44,249 bases of DNA, taken from an uncultured Roseburia sp. (lineage in GTDB: Bacteria > Bacillota > Clostridia > Lachnospirales > Lachnospiraceae). A model generated the notes under the pieces. That model was not told the DNA's origin. It did not search any database and saw nothing but the letters and a program-made list of their open reading frames with translations. Numbering within the stretch: the stretch's first letter is position 1; every line of letters begins with the position of its first letter. Below are positions 1 to 7,969 of the stretch, piece by piece. The stretch lies in NCBI GenBank assembly GCA_947649645.1, contig CANSSP010000025.1, forward strand, positions 1 through 44,249, in the 5' to 3' direction. Position numbers and translations under genes: made by a program.

Positions 1-54
1 AACCCCTGTTTCCGCCGTGAGAGGGCGGCGTCTTAACCGCTTGACCAACGGACC
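1..54 (-). tRNA. tRNA-Glu (CTC), 3' end cut by window edge
   Basis: Read on the minus strand the sequence starts GGTCCGTTGGTCAAGCGGTT, a typical bacterial tRNA-Glu acceptor and D-arm. A perfect 5-bp anticodon stem (CCGCC/GGCGG) encloses the loop CTCTCAC, giving anticodon CTC, which reads GAG. The gene runs off the window in the T arm, so the T loop and acceptor 3' strand are missing. The match rests on the arms and the anticodon seen directly. Confidence 0.93.
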
Positions 55-66
55 AGAACAATAGTT

Positions 67-94
67 ATTATAGCACGTGAAAAAAAAAATGCAA
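67..94 (-). promoter_or_regulatory. Promoter of tRNA-Glu
   Basis: On the minus strand TTGCAT (94-89) and a perfect TATAAT (72-67) are separated by 16 bp, and the tRNA 5' end lies 12 bp further on. Confidence 0.65.
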
Positions 95-173
95 GCCTTT
101 TTTTATTTTTTTTGACAAAAAATAGCGGGGAGGAAAGAGAGAACACGATGGAGGGAGGTATGCTTTTCGGCTA

Positions 174-202
174 TTTACACTTTCATCAAAACAAGATATA
201 AT
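174..202 (+). promoter_or_regulatory. Promoter of the restriction-modification operon
   Basis: TTTACA (174-179), a 17-bp spacer and a perfect TATAAT (197-202) lie about 64 bp before the first methyltransferase start. No operator-like repeat was recognised nearby. Confidence 0.7.
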
Positions 203-265
203 GATGTCTGTTTATCGGGATTATAAAAAGCTGTGTGCGCTCAGCTATGGCAGTAGGAGGAAGAA

Positions 266-1204
266 ATGAATGTAGTGTCCTTATTCAGCGGAGTCGGAGG
301 TCTCGACAAAGGATTTCTTGATGCGGACTATGAGATTATATGGGCGAATGATTTTGATAAATTTGCAGTGCAGACATATGAGGCAAATTATGACAATCCG
401 ATTGTGCTGGGCGATATCAATACGATCCCACTGGAGGAGATTCCGGACTGTGATGTGCTGATCGGCGGTTTTCCGTGTCAGCCTTTTAGCATGATGGGGC
501 AGCAGAAAGGATTTGAGGATGCCAGGGGCACGCTTTTTTTCCGAATTGCGGAGATTCTGTCAGATAAGATCAGAAAGAAAAAGAAGCCGAAGGCGGTGAT
601 TTTGGAAAATGTCCGATCCCTGAAGACGCATGATAAGGGAAATACTTATAAAGAAATACACCGTATTTTACATAAGGAGCTTGGCTACCGCGTATTCTGT
701 GACATTTTAAATTCTGCGGACTTTGGCGTGCCGCAGACGAGAAACCGGACTTATATTGTCTGTTTTGACGATCCGGCGGTGGAATATACGTTTCCGAAAA
801 AGGTCGAATTAAACAGCACGCTCCAGGATCTGCTGGAGCAGGATGTCGACGACAAGTACTTTTTATCGGAGCGGATCCTGCCGACGATCTTATCCGACGG
901 CACGGGCGGGTATAAGGCCAGGTCGGAGATCGACTTAAAAGTGGCCAGACCGCTGTGTGCGACCATGGCGAAGATGCACAGGGCCTGCCAGGACAATTAT
1001 GTGACACAGAAAGGCAGGGTGCGGCGGCTGACTCCACGTGAATGTGCCAGACTGCAGGGATTTGACGATTCGTTTGTGATACCGGTTTCTGACTGCCAGG
1101 CATATAAGCAGTTTGGAAACGCCGTGACGGTAGATGTCGCGAAGGCCGTGGCGGAATCGGTGAAGGAGACGTTGAAAGAGCTTGGAGCGTGGGTGGAAAA
1201 ATGA
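266..1204 (+). CDS. DNA (cytosine-5)-methyltransferase 1 of an R-M operon
   Basis: This enzyme transfers a methyl group from SAM to C5 of cytosine in a specific duplex site, protecting host DNA. The 312-residue protein has the C5-MTase motifs in order: motif I FSGVGG at residues 7-12, the catalytic PCQ with Cys71 inside GGFPCQPFS, ENVRSL (motif VI), an RNRTYIV-like motif VIII, RECARLQGF (motif IX) and QFGNAV (motif X) near the C terminus. Length is normal for a single-domain Dcm-type enzyme. AGGAGG at 255-260 precedes the ATG. Its stop overlaps the next gene's start (ATGA), so it heads a tightly coupled operon. Two C5 enzymes side by side suggest either an asymmetric site needing one enzyme per strand (as in LlaJI) or a two-subunit arrangement (as in BsuMI). 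The target sequence cannot be read from the protein. Confidence 0.95.
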   Translation: MNVVSLFSGVGGLDKGFLDADYEIIWANDFDKFAVQTYEANYDNPIVLGDINTIPLEEIPDCDVLIGGFPCQPFSMMGQQKGFEDARGTLFFRIAEILSDKIRKKKKPKAVILENVRSLKTHDKGNTYKEIHRILHKELGYRVFCDILNSADFGVPQTRNRTYIVCFDDPAVEYTFPKKVELNSTLQDLLEQDVDDKYFLSERILPTILSDGTGGYKARSEIDLKVARPLCATMAKMHRACQDNYVTQKGRVRRLTPRECARLQGFDDSFVIPVSDCQAYKQFGNAVTVDVAKAVAESVKETLKELGAWVEK

Positions 1205-2694
1205 ATTACAAAAACGATAAAAAGGAGTTTATCGCGTTTGTGCGGGCAGGCTCTTACGAAAGTACGGGCGCAGATTCTCTTGTGTGCATCGGGCGCGTCA
1301 CGGCGGATGTAGACGAGTCCTTCCTGAAGGAAAGAGCCGCTTATTTTCGTGAAGAGAACACAAAAGATCCGGGATTATACGATGCGTTTTTAAGGCTTGC
1401 GGCGGTCTGTAATGGAGAAAAGAAGGAGTGTTTGCGGTGCACAGTCTGTAAATACTGTAATACCTATATCGGAAATGCGAGAAAACGTGTCGGAGAGGAT
1501 TCGTTAAAAATGATCGATCTGTTCTGCGGGGCGGGAGGGCTGTCGCTTGGTTTTACGCAGGAGGGATTTGTGACAAGTCTGGCGAATGACATTCAGGACT
1601 GTTGTGTTGATACGTATGCGCACAATCACCCGGAGACCCCGCGGGATCATATCGTGCCGGGGGATATCAACGATGTGGTAAAAAATCTGGACAGCCTGCT
1701 TGCAGGAAGAAAGACGGATATCGTGGTCGGAGGTCCGCCCTGCCAGGGGTTCAGCATGGCAAACCGGCAGCGCCTGATCGACGACCCGAGAAATTATCTG
1801 TATAAGAGTTATGTGGAAGTGGTGAGACGGGCAAAGCCGGATTTTTTTGTGATGGAAAATGTCAAGGGGATGCTTTCCGTATCAGAGCAGGTGAAAGAAG
1901 ATTTTCGTGGAATCGGCTATACCGTGGAATGTGATGTTTTAAACGCAAAGGATTATGGCGTGCCGCAGAACCGGGAGCGGCTGATATATATCGGAAACTG
2001 TGTCGGCGTGGATAACAAAGCGATTTTTAAGGAGATCGCGGCGCTGGGCGGCACGACGCCGGCGTACTGTCTGGCGGACGCGCTGTCTGGCTTAAGGCCG
2101 CTTGCGGCGTTCCGGGTGAAAAATGCAACGGAAGAAGAGTCAGAGGAGAGCGGCCGTCTCATCGAAAAGAACCGGAGCCATGCGACCAATGCGTATATTG
2201 ATTTTATCAATCAGGGCAGAGAAATGATGGTTGTCTTAAATCATAAAGCGCGGTACAATAACGACAGGGATATTGAAATATTTGGTCGTATGGAACAGGG
2301 AGACCGCTCGGACGACCCGAAGATCGCGGACATTATGCCTTATGCCAGACGGAACGGTATTTTCAAAGACAAGTATTTTAAACTTGAAAACGATAAGGTC
2401 TGCAAGACAATCACCGCGCATATGAAGTTTGACTGTAATATGTATATCCATCCTACACAGGCGAGAGGGCTGACGCCCCGGGAGGCGGCCAGGGTGCAGT
2501 CCTTTCCGGACGATTATTTTTTCAGGGGCGCGTATACGAAAACATACATGCAGATCGGAAATTCGGTCCCGCCGCTGCTGGGAAGGGCGATCGCGCAGGT
2601 GATGAAGCGGTATATGAAGAACAGCTCGGGAGAAGGGACGGCAGATGGCGAATTTAGGAATAAAAGTGGAGACGGTACTGCGCAGATTTTATGA
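1201..2694 (+). CDS. DNA (cytosine-5)-methyltransferase 2 with Cys-rich N-terminal extension
   Basis: This is a second C5-cytosine methyltransferase of 497 residues. Motif I LFCGAGG lies near residue 107, the catalytic GGPPCQGFS has Cys181, then come ENVKGM, QNRERLIYIG, LTPREAARVQSF and QIGNSVPP. The first 100 residues are not part of the catalytic fold and carry five cysteines, C70 and then C77, C80, C83 and C86 in a C-x2-C-x2-C-x2-C ladder, which could bind zinc or an iron-sulfur cluster. I chose ATG 1201 because it overlaps the upstream stop as ATGA; an in-frame GTG at 1189 is possible. It works with the first methyltransferase to protect the site cut by the downstream restriction subunits. 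The next gene starts inside its last 50 bases. Confidence 0.95.
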   Translation: MNYKNDKKEFIAFVRAGSYESTGADSLVCIGRVTADVDESFLKERAAYFREENTKDPGLYDAFLRLAAVCNGEKKECLRCTVCKYCNTYIGNARKRVGEDSLKMIDLFCGAGGLSLGFTQEGFVTSLANDIQDCCVDTYAHNHPETPRDHIVPGDINDVVKNLDSLLAGRKTDIVVGGPPCQGFSMANRQRLIDDPRNYLYKSYVEVVRRAKPDFFVMENVKGMLSVSEQVKEDFRGIGYTVECDVLNAKDYGVPQNRERLIYIGNCVGVDNKAIFKEIAALGGTTPAYCLADALSGLRPLAAFRVKNATEEESEESGRLIEKNRSHATNAYIDFINQGREMMVVLNHKARYNNDRDIEIFGRMEQGDRSDDPKIADIMPYARRNGIFKDKYFKLENDKVCKTITAHMKFDCNMYIHPTQARGLTPREAARVQSFPDDYFFRGAYTKTYMQIGNSVPPLLGRAIAQVMKRYMKNSSGEGTADGEFRNKSGDGTAQIL

Positions 2695-4546
2695 TGTGCG
2701 GCAGGATAAAGAGATCAGGGGACTGTATGAGGTGAGAGAAAAAGAAGAACCGGACAGTGAAATGTTGTGGTATTTTTTTTCGAGCAACAATGCCACCTAC
2801 CACAGCTCGGCGGATGACTGCGTCATCCGGGATATCAACCAGAGCAATTCGGGCTACTTAGACAGGCTTAAGTCGGCGTTTGAGAAAGCAAGAGAGCGGG
2901 ACAAAAAGATTTTCTGGCTGGTGCTCGTGTTCGGGGAGGGAATCGGCCTTGCGCCGGGCGGGTATGACTGGCTCGCCTCCGTCGAGCTGCGCGTCGGTTT
3001 CGATGACATTACGGCGAGCCTTGCCATGCGAAAATATCCTGTCGGAAAGGGGCGAAAGGGGTATTTCGGGCCATGCTGTGTCAGAGTGGAGCAGAATAAA
3101 TATTTTAACACGACATTTCTGAGCTGCAAGGATGAAAACGGTGCATTTACCTCCGCATATATGGATGATTATTTCAGGCTGTATGACAACCGCCCATACC
3201 GCGACGTGATGCGCGGCACCTGTATTTTAAACGGAGAGCTGACAGAGAAGGCGGATACGCCGGAAGAACTGGGCGGTCTTCTTTACCGGATGTACCGTGA
3301 TGCGGCCGGCGGGAATACGCAGGCTGCATCGATCTATCTTTTCGGCATCAGATATGGAGAAGTAATCCTGCAAAAAGGATACCAGGCGTCGGTTCTCATC
3401 GGAATGGCCGGCCTTAAGAGTTCTTACGTAAGCGAGCTGCAGAAGGCGCTTGATCTATACAGATGTCTTAAGCAAAACAAGTACGGGATTTCTGTTGTGG
3501 AGGAGACGGCGGAAAATCTGGCATATGCGGAGCGGGAAGGCGGATATGCCGGAACCGTTTTCGCGGAAGCGGGGACGGCAAAGCAGGTTTCTGCGGAACG
3601 GCAGATGGCACGGGACAGGGGGCCGCGCAGGACAGGCGCGGAAAATATTCTGCTTTACGGCGTGCCGGGTTCCGGAAAAAGTCATGAGATCCGGACAAAT
3701 TATTGTGCAGATGCGGCGTATATGGAGCGGGTTGTGTTTCACCCGGATTACACGTATTCGGACTTCGTCGGACAGATCCTGCCGCGGGTGGAAGGCGGCG
3801 GGGAGAGCGGCAGACTCAGATATGTCTTTACGCCCGGACCGTTTACGACGATGCTTAAGAAAGCGGAGGAGGACCCTTCGCATTATTATTATCTCGTCAT
3901 CGAGGAGTTAAACCGGGGCAATGCGCCGGCTATTTTTGGTGAGATTTTTCAGCTTCTCGACCGGAAAGAGGAGGGAGAAGCGCCGCCGGAGGAGGTGGGA
4001 GAGAGCGAATATGGCATTTCCAATTATGATATTGCAAAGGAAGTGTACCGGGACGAGACACATCCGGTGAAAATTCCCTCCAATCTGTATGTGCTTGCGA
4101 CCATGAATACGGCGGATCAGAATGTGTTTACACTGGATACGGCGTTTCAGCGGAGATGGAATATGAAGCAGATGGCAAACCGGTTTGATTTATCGGAGCA
4201 TGCAAAAAACGGGATTGAGGGTACAAAGATTAACTGGGGAGCGTTTGCGACGGTGATAAATGAGATGGTGTCTGCATCCGGCGCAGAGCTGACAGGCTCA
4301 GAGGATAAGCGGCTGGGTGTTTATTTTGCCCGGAGAAAAGAACTGAAGGCGGACCGGTTTCCGCAAAAAGTGTTAAAATATCTGTGGGACGATGTGTTTC
4401 TGATGGACAGAAGATCCGTTTTCCGCGAGGAATGCAATTGTCTGGACGATGTGGTAATGGCGTATGGGGCGGCGGAGGGCGATAAGCTTTCGGCTGTCTT
4501 AAATCCGGATGTGTATGAAAAAATGCGGTCGCGGACCGGGCGGTGA
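2645..4546 (+). CDS. McrB-type AAA+ NTPase restriction subunit (R1)
   Basis: This 633-residue protein has a long N-terminal region of unknown fold and a C-terminal AAA+ motor. Walker A is GVPGSGKS near residue 339, Walker B with YYYLVIEELNRG near 413, and NTAD near 488, the GTP-specificity motif known in McrB. In McrBC and LlaJI-like systems such a subunit binds DNA, hydrolyses nucleotide and drives the nuclease partner. Its position after two C5 methyltransferases and before a LlaJI-family nuclease matches the LlaJI/BsuMI gene order. The start lies 50 bases inside the previous gene and is preceded by GGGAGAAGGGA. The stop overlaps the next start (TGATG). A methylation-dependent McrBC activity is less likely because cognate methyltransferases are encoded in the same operon. 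Confidence 0.88.
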   Translation: MANLGIKVETVLRRFYDVRQDKEIRGLYEVREKEEPDSEMLWYFFSSNNATYHSSADDCVIRDINQSNSGYLDRLKSAFEKARERDKKIFWLVLVFGEGIGLAPGGYDWLASVELRVGFDDITASLAMRKYPVGKGRKGYFGPCCVRVEQNKYFNTTFLSCKDENGAFTSAYMDDYFRLYDNRPYRDVMRGTCILNGELTEKADTPEELGGLLYRMYRDAAGGNTQAASIYLFGIRYGEVILQKGYQASVLIGMAGLKSSYVSELQKALDLYRCLKQNKYGISVVEETAENLAYAEREGGYAGTVFAEAGTAKQVSAERQMARDRGPRRTGAENILLYGVPGSGKSHEIRTNYCADAAYMERVVFHPDYTYSDFVGQILPRVEGGGESGRLRYVFTPGPFTTMLKKAEEDPSHYYYLVIEELNRGNAPAIFGEIFQLLDRKEEGEAPPEEVGESEYGISNYDIAKEVYRDETHPVKIPSNLYVLATMNTADQNVFTLDTAFQRRWNMKQMANRFDLSEHAKNGIEGTKINWGAFATVINEMVSASGAELTGSEDKRLGVYFARRKELKADRFPQKVLKYLWDDVFLMDRRSVFREECNCLDDVVMAYGAAEGDKLSAVLNPDVYEKMRSRTGR

Positions 4547-5769
4547 TGATTTTGAAGGAGACTGACATAAGAGAAAAATGCAGCGTTCAATCCAACAGAG
4601 ATGCAGAGACGTTCGTGGGTCTTATGTGCGATCACGGCGATATTCAGATTTTTTTTCCGCTCGGTTATCACATTGCAGAGGATGCAAAGGGGTTAAGGCG
4701 GGATATCCTGCAGCTTTTTGCTGTCCTCGCGGCGAACACGCGGCGTAAGGACTCTGAGATTGCGGTCCGGGGAGACAGGGACGACGAGGTCGATTTTCCG
4801 CTGCTGTCGTATCTTTATCTGATAAAGGATTACTTTGCAAGAGGGTATTACAGGGAGCGGGAATTTTCCTGCCGCCGGGCAAAGAAGGGAAAGATCGACT
4901 GGAACAGAACGATAAAAACGATAAAACCCTGTGTGCAGGACAACGACGTATTTTACCTGGATTTTGTGACGAGAAAAAACGAGATCAAAGAAAATGAATG
5001 GATTACCCTGATTCACGAGTACTGTGTGTATGAGAGTTTTGCGCGGGCCGGGTGGCTGTTTACCGATTCCATGCCGAAAAAGCCGCGGATTGTGAAAAAG
5101 GAAAAGCTGTTCCGGACACTGCTGCACGATAAGCTGTCCCATACGTTCAATGACAGAAACCGCACGCTGTTTTCTCACATGCTGGCCATTGTCGATTATC
5201 GCGGGGATAAGGATGCGGATAAAAACTACCGCTATGGGACATATCGCTTTGAATATGTGTGGGAAAAAATGATCGATAAAGTCTTTGGAATCGGGAAAAA
5301 AGAGGATTATTTTCCGAAGACGGCATGGCATGTGGACGGAAAAAGACATGACAATGCGTTTCTGGAGCCGGATACAGTGATGATATACCGCGACGACGTG
5401 TATCTGCTCGATGCCAAATATTATAAGTACGGCGTTACATGCAGAGCGTGGGACCTGCCCGGGTCAGCGTCCATCGAAAAACAGATTACATATGGGGAGT
5501 ATGTGGCAGAAGAAAAGAAATTCAGGGAACGCCATGGCGAAAATATGAATGTGTTCAATGCATTTTTAATGCCGTTTGATTCTTTACAGGGAAAATATGC
5601 GGGCGGTCCGGCAATGATAAAAATAGGCGAGGCCATAAGCGACTGGAAGACAAACGCAAAAGAATATGAGAAAATCCGGGGGATTCTGATTGATGTAAAG
5701 ATGCTGATGAATCTGAATGTGAGACAGGATGAAAATGTGATAAAAAAAATGGCGGAACTGATAAAGTAG
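4546..5769 (+). CDS. LlaJI-family restriction endonuclease subunit (R2)
   Basis: This 407-residue protein resembles the LlaJI/YdjA restriction-component family. In the C-terminal half an acidic pair in LEPDTVMIY (about residues 273-281) is followed by LLDAKYYKYG with D289 and K291. That spacing fits the PD-(D/E)xK nuclease core. The N-terminal half lacks a motif I can name. It presumably forms the cleaving partner of the McrB-like motor just upstream. ATG 4546 shares one base with the upstream stop (TGATG); a GTG at 4543 is an alternative. Translational coupling is likely since no separate strong ribosome binding site is seen. Family assignment is by recognition of sequence style and context, not by a search. 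Confidence 0.82.
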   Translation: MILKETDIREKCSVQSNRDAETFVGLMCDHGDIQIFFPLGYHIAEDAKGLRRDILQLFAVLAANTRRKDSEIAVRGDRDDEVDFPLLSYLYLIKDYFARGYYREREFSCRRAKKGKIDWNRTIKTIKPCVQDNDVFYLDFVTRKNEIKENEWITLIHEYCVYESFARAGWLFTDSMPKKPRIVKKEKLFRTLLHDKLSHTFNDRNRTLFSHMLAIVDYRGDKDADKNYRYGTYRFEYVWEKMIDKVFGIGKKEDYFPKTAWHVDGKRHDNAFLEPDTVMIYRDDVYLLDAKYYKYGVTCRAWDLPGSASIEKQITYGEYVAEEKKFRERHGENMNVFNAFLMPFDSLQGKYAGGPAMIKIGEAISDWKTNAKEYEKIRGILIDVKMLMNLNVRQDENVIKKMAELIK

Positions 5770-5805
5770 AACGGTATATTTACCGATGTTTATCGGGAGG
5801 GCGGC

Positions 5806-6240
5806 ATGGCAGATGTTTTGACAAAGGAGCAGCGCCACAAAAATATGAAGCATATCCGTGGAAAGGATACGAAGATCGAGGTGATTCTGCGCAGGGCGTT
5901 GTGGGAGAAGGGATACCGGTACCGCAAAAATTACAAAAAGCTTGCGGGCAGTCCGGATATTGTGCTGACAAAGTATAAGATCGTGATTTTCTGTGACGGC
6001 GAGTTTTTTCATGGAAAAGACTGGGAAGTGCTGAAGCAGAAACTGGAGAAGAGCAATAACAGTGCGTTCTGGATACGTAAAATATCCCGTAATCGCGAGC
6101 GGGATGATCAGATCAATAAGAAATTATTGTCTGAAGGCTGGACGGTAATCCGGTTCTGGGGAAACGATATCAAAAAGCACACGGATGAGTGCGTAAAAGT
6201 TATCGAAGAAACGATTTTTGATCTGCAGATCAAAAGCTGA
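5806..6240 (+). CDS. vsr: Very-short-patch mismatch endonuclease Vsr
   Basis: Vsr nicks 5' of the T in T:G mismatches that arise when 5-methylcytosine deaminates, starting repair back to C:G. The 144-residue protein has the N-terminal MRxIRGKDTKIE-like segment (MKHIRGKDTKIE, residues 14-25), the core GSPDIVL with the metal-binding Asp, and FCDGEFFHG, the equivalent of the family's FVHGCFWH segment. The C-terminal GWTVIRFWGNDI is typical. GGAGGGCGGC precedes the ATG, 36 bp after the nuclease gene. Its presence next to two C5 methyltransferases makes functional sense: it limits C-to-T mutation at the methylated site. Confidence 0.95.
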   Translation: MADVLTKEQRHKNMKHIRGKDTKIEVILRRALWEKGYRYRKNYKKLAGSPDIVLTKYKIVIFCDGEFFHGKDWEVLKQKLEKSNNSAFWIRKISRNRERDDQINKKLLSEGWTVIRFWGNDIKKHTDECVKVIEETIFDLQIKS

Positions 6241-6262
6241 GGAAAACAACTTCCAACTGATC

Positions 6263-6291
6263 TTGCAAAAATATGTTTTTTGGAGTAAAAT
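6263..6291 (+). promoter_or_regulatory. Promoter of the MATE leader and gene
   Basis: TTGCAA (6263-6268), a 17-bp spacer and TAAAAT (6286-6291) would start transcription near 6298. That is just at the first paired base of the structured leader. Confidence 0.65.
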
Positions 6292-6299
6292 ACTTTTTA

Positions 6300-6424
6300 T
6301 GTCTGCACAGGCTGTGAGCGGAAGAACGCTTAAGCCACTTCATTTCGATATGGGAATCTGTGCGGACAAAAGCAGGAAGTGTGAGTTTACACGCAGAGCC
6401 GGGGATGACATCTGGCCTGTGTGT
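6300..6424 (+). ncRNA. Structured 5' leader of the MATE gene, class unknown
   Basis: Three elements can be folded by hand. A 10-bp closing stem pairs TGTCTGCACA (6300-6309) with TGTGCGGACA (6359-6368), with one G-U. Inside it, GGCT (6310-6313) pairs with AGCC (6333-6336) and AGCG (6317-6320) with CGCT (6327-6330). ACTTC (6337-6341) can pair with GAAGT (6376-6380) outside the closing stem, making a pseudoknot. A second hairpin pairs ACACGCAG (6389-6396) with CTGTGTGT (6417-6424) and GCCGG (6398-6402) with CTGGC (6412-6416). No U-run follows, so control would act at the level of translation or another step. This looks like a riboswitch or other cis-regulator, but I could not match it to a known class. 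Confidence 0.5.
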
Positions 6425-6455
6425 CTGTGGGAAAACGCCTGGCATGGAGGATATT

Positions 6456-7808
6456 ATGGAAAACAAGGGAACAAAATTATTATCGGGTTCCATCGGAAAG
6501 GGGATTGTGTCTTTTGCAATCCCCCTCTTTTTGGGAAATCTGTTTCAGCAGATGTATAACACGGTGGACTCTCTGATCGTAGGGAATTTTCTTGGAAGTG
6601 ACGCGCTGGCGGCTGTCAGTTCTACCGGCAGCCTTATTTTCCTTCTGGTCGGATTCTTTTACGGGATCGCGGCGGGAGCCGGCGTGGTGATATCCAGATA
6701 TTTCGGCGCGCAGGATTATGACGGGCTAAAAAAAGCAGTTCACACAGACGTCGCGTTTGGCCTGGCGGCAGGTGTGGTGCTGATGATTGTCGGAATCGTT
6801 CTGGCGCCGCAGATTTTAAATCTGATGGGGACGCCGGCGTCGGTGCTGCCAAAGTCGACGGCTTATTTCCGCACTTATTTTGCGGGCTCGCTCGCCTTTG
6901 TCATGTACAATATTGTGATGGGGATTTTACAGGCTGTCGGGGACAGCAGGCATCCCCTTTATTATCTGATATTTTCGTCTCTCGTAAACGTGGTTCTGGA
7001 TCTTTTGTTTGTCGGGGTGTTTAGATGGGGCGTCGCCTCTGCGGCGTTTGCGACGGCGATCTCCCAGGCGGCAAGCGCGATTCTCTGTTTTATCCGGCTG
7101 ATGCGCACGCAGGAGGTTTACCGGGTCAGTATTCCGGACATCCGCTTTCATCCGGAATTTTTAAAACAGATCATCGGCATTGGTCTGCCGTCGGGCCTGC
7201 AGAATTCGATCATATCGATCGCAAATGTTGTGGTCCAGGCTAATATCAATGCGTTTGGCGTGGTGGCCGTTGCAGGGTGTGGTGTCTACTCTAAAATAGA
7301 AGGGTTTGCTTTTCTGCCGATCACCTGTTTTGCCATGGCTCTGACGACGTTTATCGGGCAGAATCTGGGTGCGAGACAGTATGACCGGGCGAAAAAAGGC
7401 GCTGCCTTCGGGATTTTTTGTTCCGTGACACTGGCGGAGCTGGTGGGAATTATTGTCTATTTCTTTATTCCTTATTTTGCGGCATCCTTCGATTCCAATC
7501 CCGAAGTGGTGGCGATCTCGGCGAGGCAGGCACACACGGAAGCGCTGTTTTACTGTTTTCTTGCTTTCTCCCACTGTATCGCCGGGATTATGCGCGGGGC
7601 CGGGAAATCCACAGTGCCGATGTTTGTCATGCTTATTTCCTGGTGTATTATCAGGATTACATATATCACGGCCACGGTACATTTTATTCCCAAAATACAG
7701 GTGGTATTCTGGGCTTATCCGCTGACCTGGTCGATCAGTTCCGTGATTTTTCTGATCTACTTTTTAAAGGCCGACTGGCTGCATGGATATGAGCAGAAGC
7801 TGGCATAG
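6456..7808 (+). CDS. MATE-family multidrug/Na+ efflux transporter
   Basis: A 450-residue inner-membrane protein with about twelve hydrophobic segments. The N-terminal MENKGTKLLSG followed by IPLFLGNLFQQMYNTVDSLI is the hallmark of the MATE exporter family (NorM/DinF type), which expels organic cations and drugs in exchange for H+ or Na+. ATG 6456 is chosen over an upstream GTG at 6360 because GGAGG (6446-6450) lies five bases before it and the family starts here. It is preceded by its own promoter and a foldable leader. The last 13 codons lie in the first unit of a 55-bp tandem repeat. The substrate cannot be inferred. Confidence 0.93.
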   Translation: MENKGTKLLSGSIGKGIVSFAIPLFLGNLFQQMYNTVDSLIVGNFLGSDALAAVSSTGSLIFLLVGFFYGIAAGAGVVISRYFGAQDYDGLKKAVHTDVAFGLAAGVVLMIVGIVLAPQILNLMGTPASVLPKSTAYFRTYFAGSLAFVMYNIVMGILQAVGDSRHPLYYLIFSSLVNVVLDLLFVGVFRWGVASAAFATAISQAASAILCFIRLMRTQEVYRVSIPDIRFHPEFLKQIIGIGLPSGLQNSIISIANVVVQANINAFGVVAVAGCGVYSKIEGFAFLPITCFAMALTTFIGQNLGARQYDRAKKGAAFGIFCSVTLAELVGIIVYFFIPYFAASFDSNPEVVAISARQAHTEALFYCFLAFSHCIAGIMRGAGKSTVPMFVMLISWCIIRITYITATVHFIPKIQVVFWAYPLTWSISSVIFLIYFLKADWLHGYEQKLA

Positions 7809-7920
7809 GAAAGGAAGTCGGCCTGCCGACTGGATACATGGATATGAGCAGAAGCTGGCATAGGAAAGGAAGCCGGCCTGCCGACTGGCTGCATGGATAT
7901 GAGCAGAAGCTGGCATAGGG
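7770..7920 (+). repeat. 55-bp tandem repeat over the 3' end of the MATE gene
   Basis: Units begin at 7770, 7825 and 7880 (the third partial, about 41 bp). Each starts GCCGACTGG and contains CATGGATATGAGCAGAAGCT followed by GGCATAGGAAAGGAAG. The first unit encodes the MATE C terminus and stop. The second differs by a few bases (GGATACATGG for GGCTGCATGG). Since 55 is not a multiple of three and the stop is in unit one, the extra copies are untranslated. Confidence 0.95.
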
Positions 7921-7969
7921 AGGTAGCGAATGTAAGAAGAACGAAATCGATAAATGAAAGGAGGCCGCA

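Noticed and set aside
6300..6424. Cobalamin riboswitch before the MATE gene
   Set aside because: Pieces such as AAGCCACT and GGGAA are suggestive, but the upstream core and the closing helix expected for that class are not found in order.
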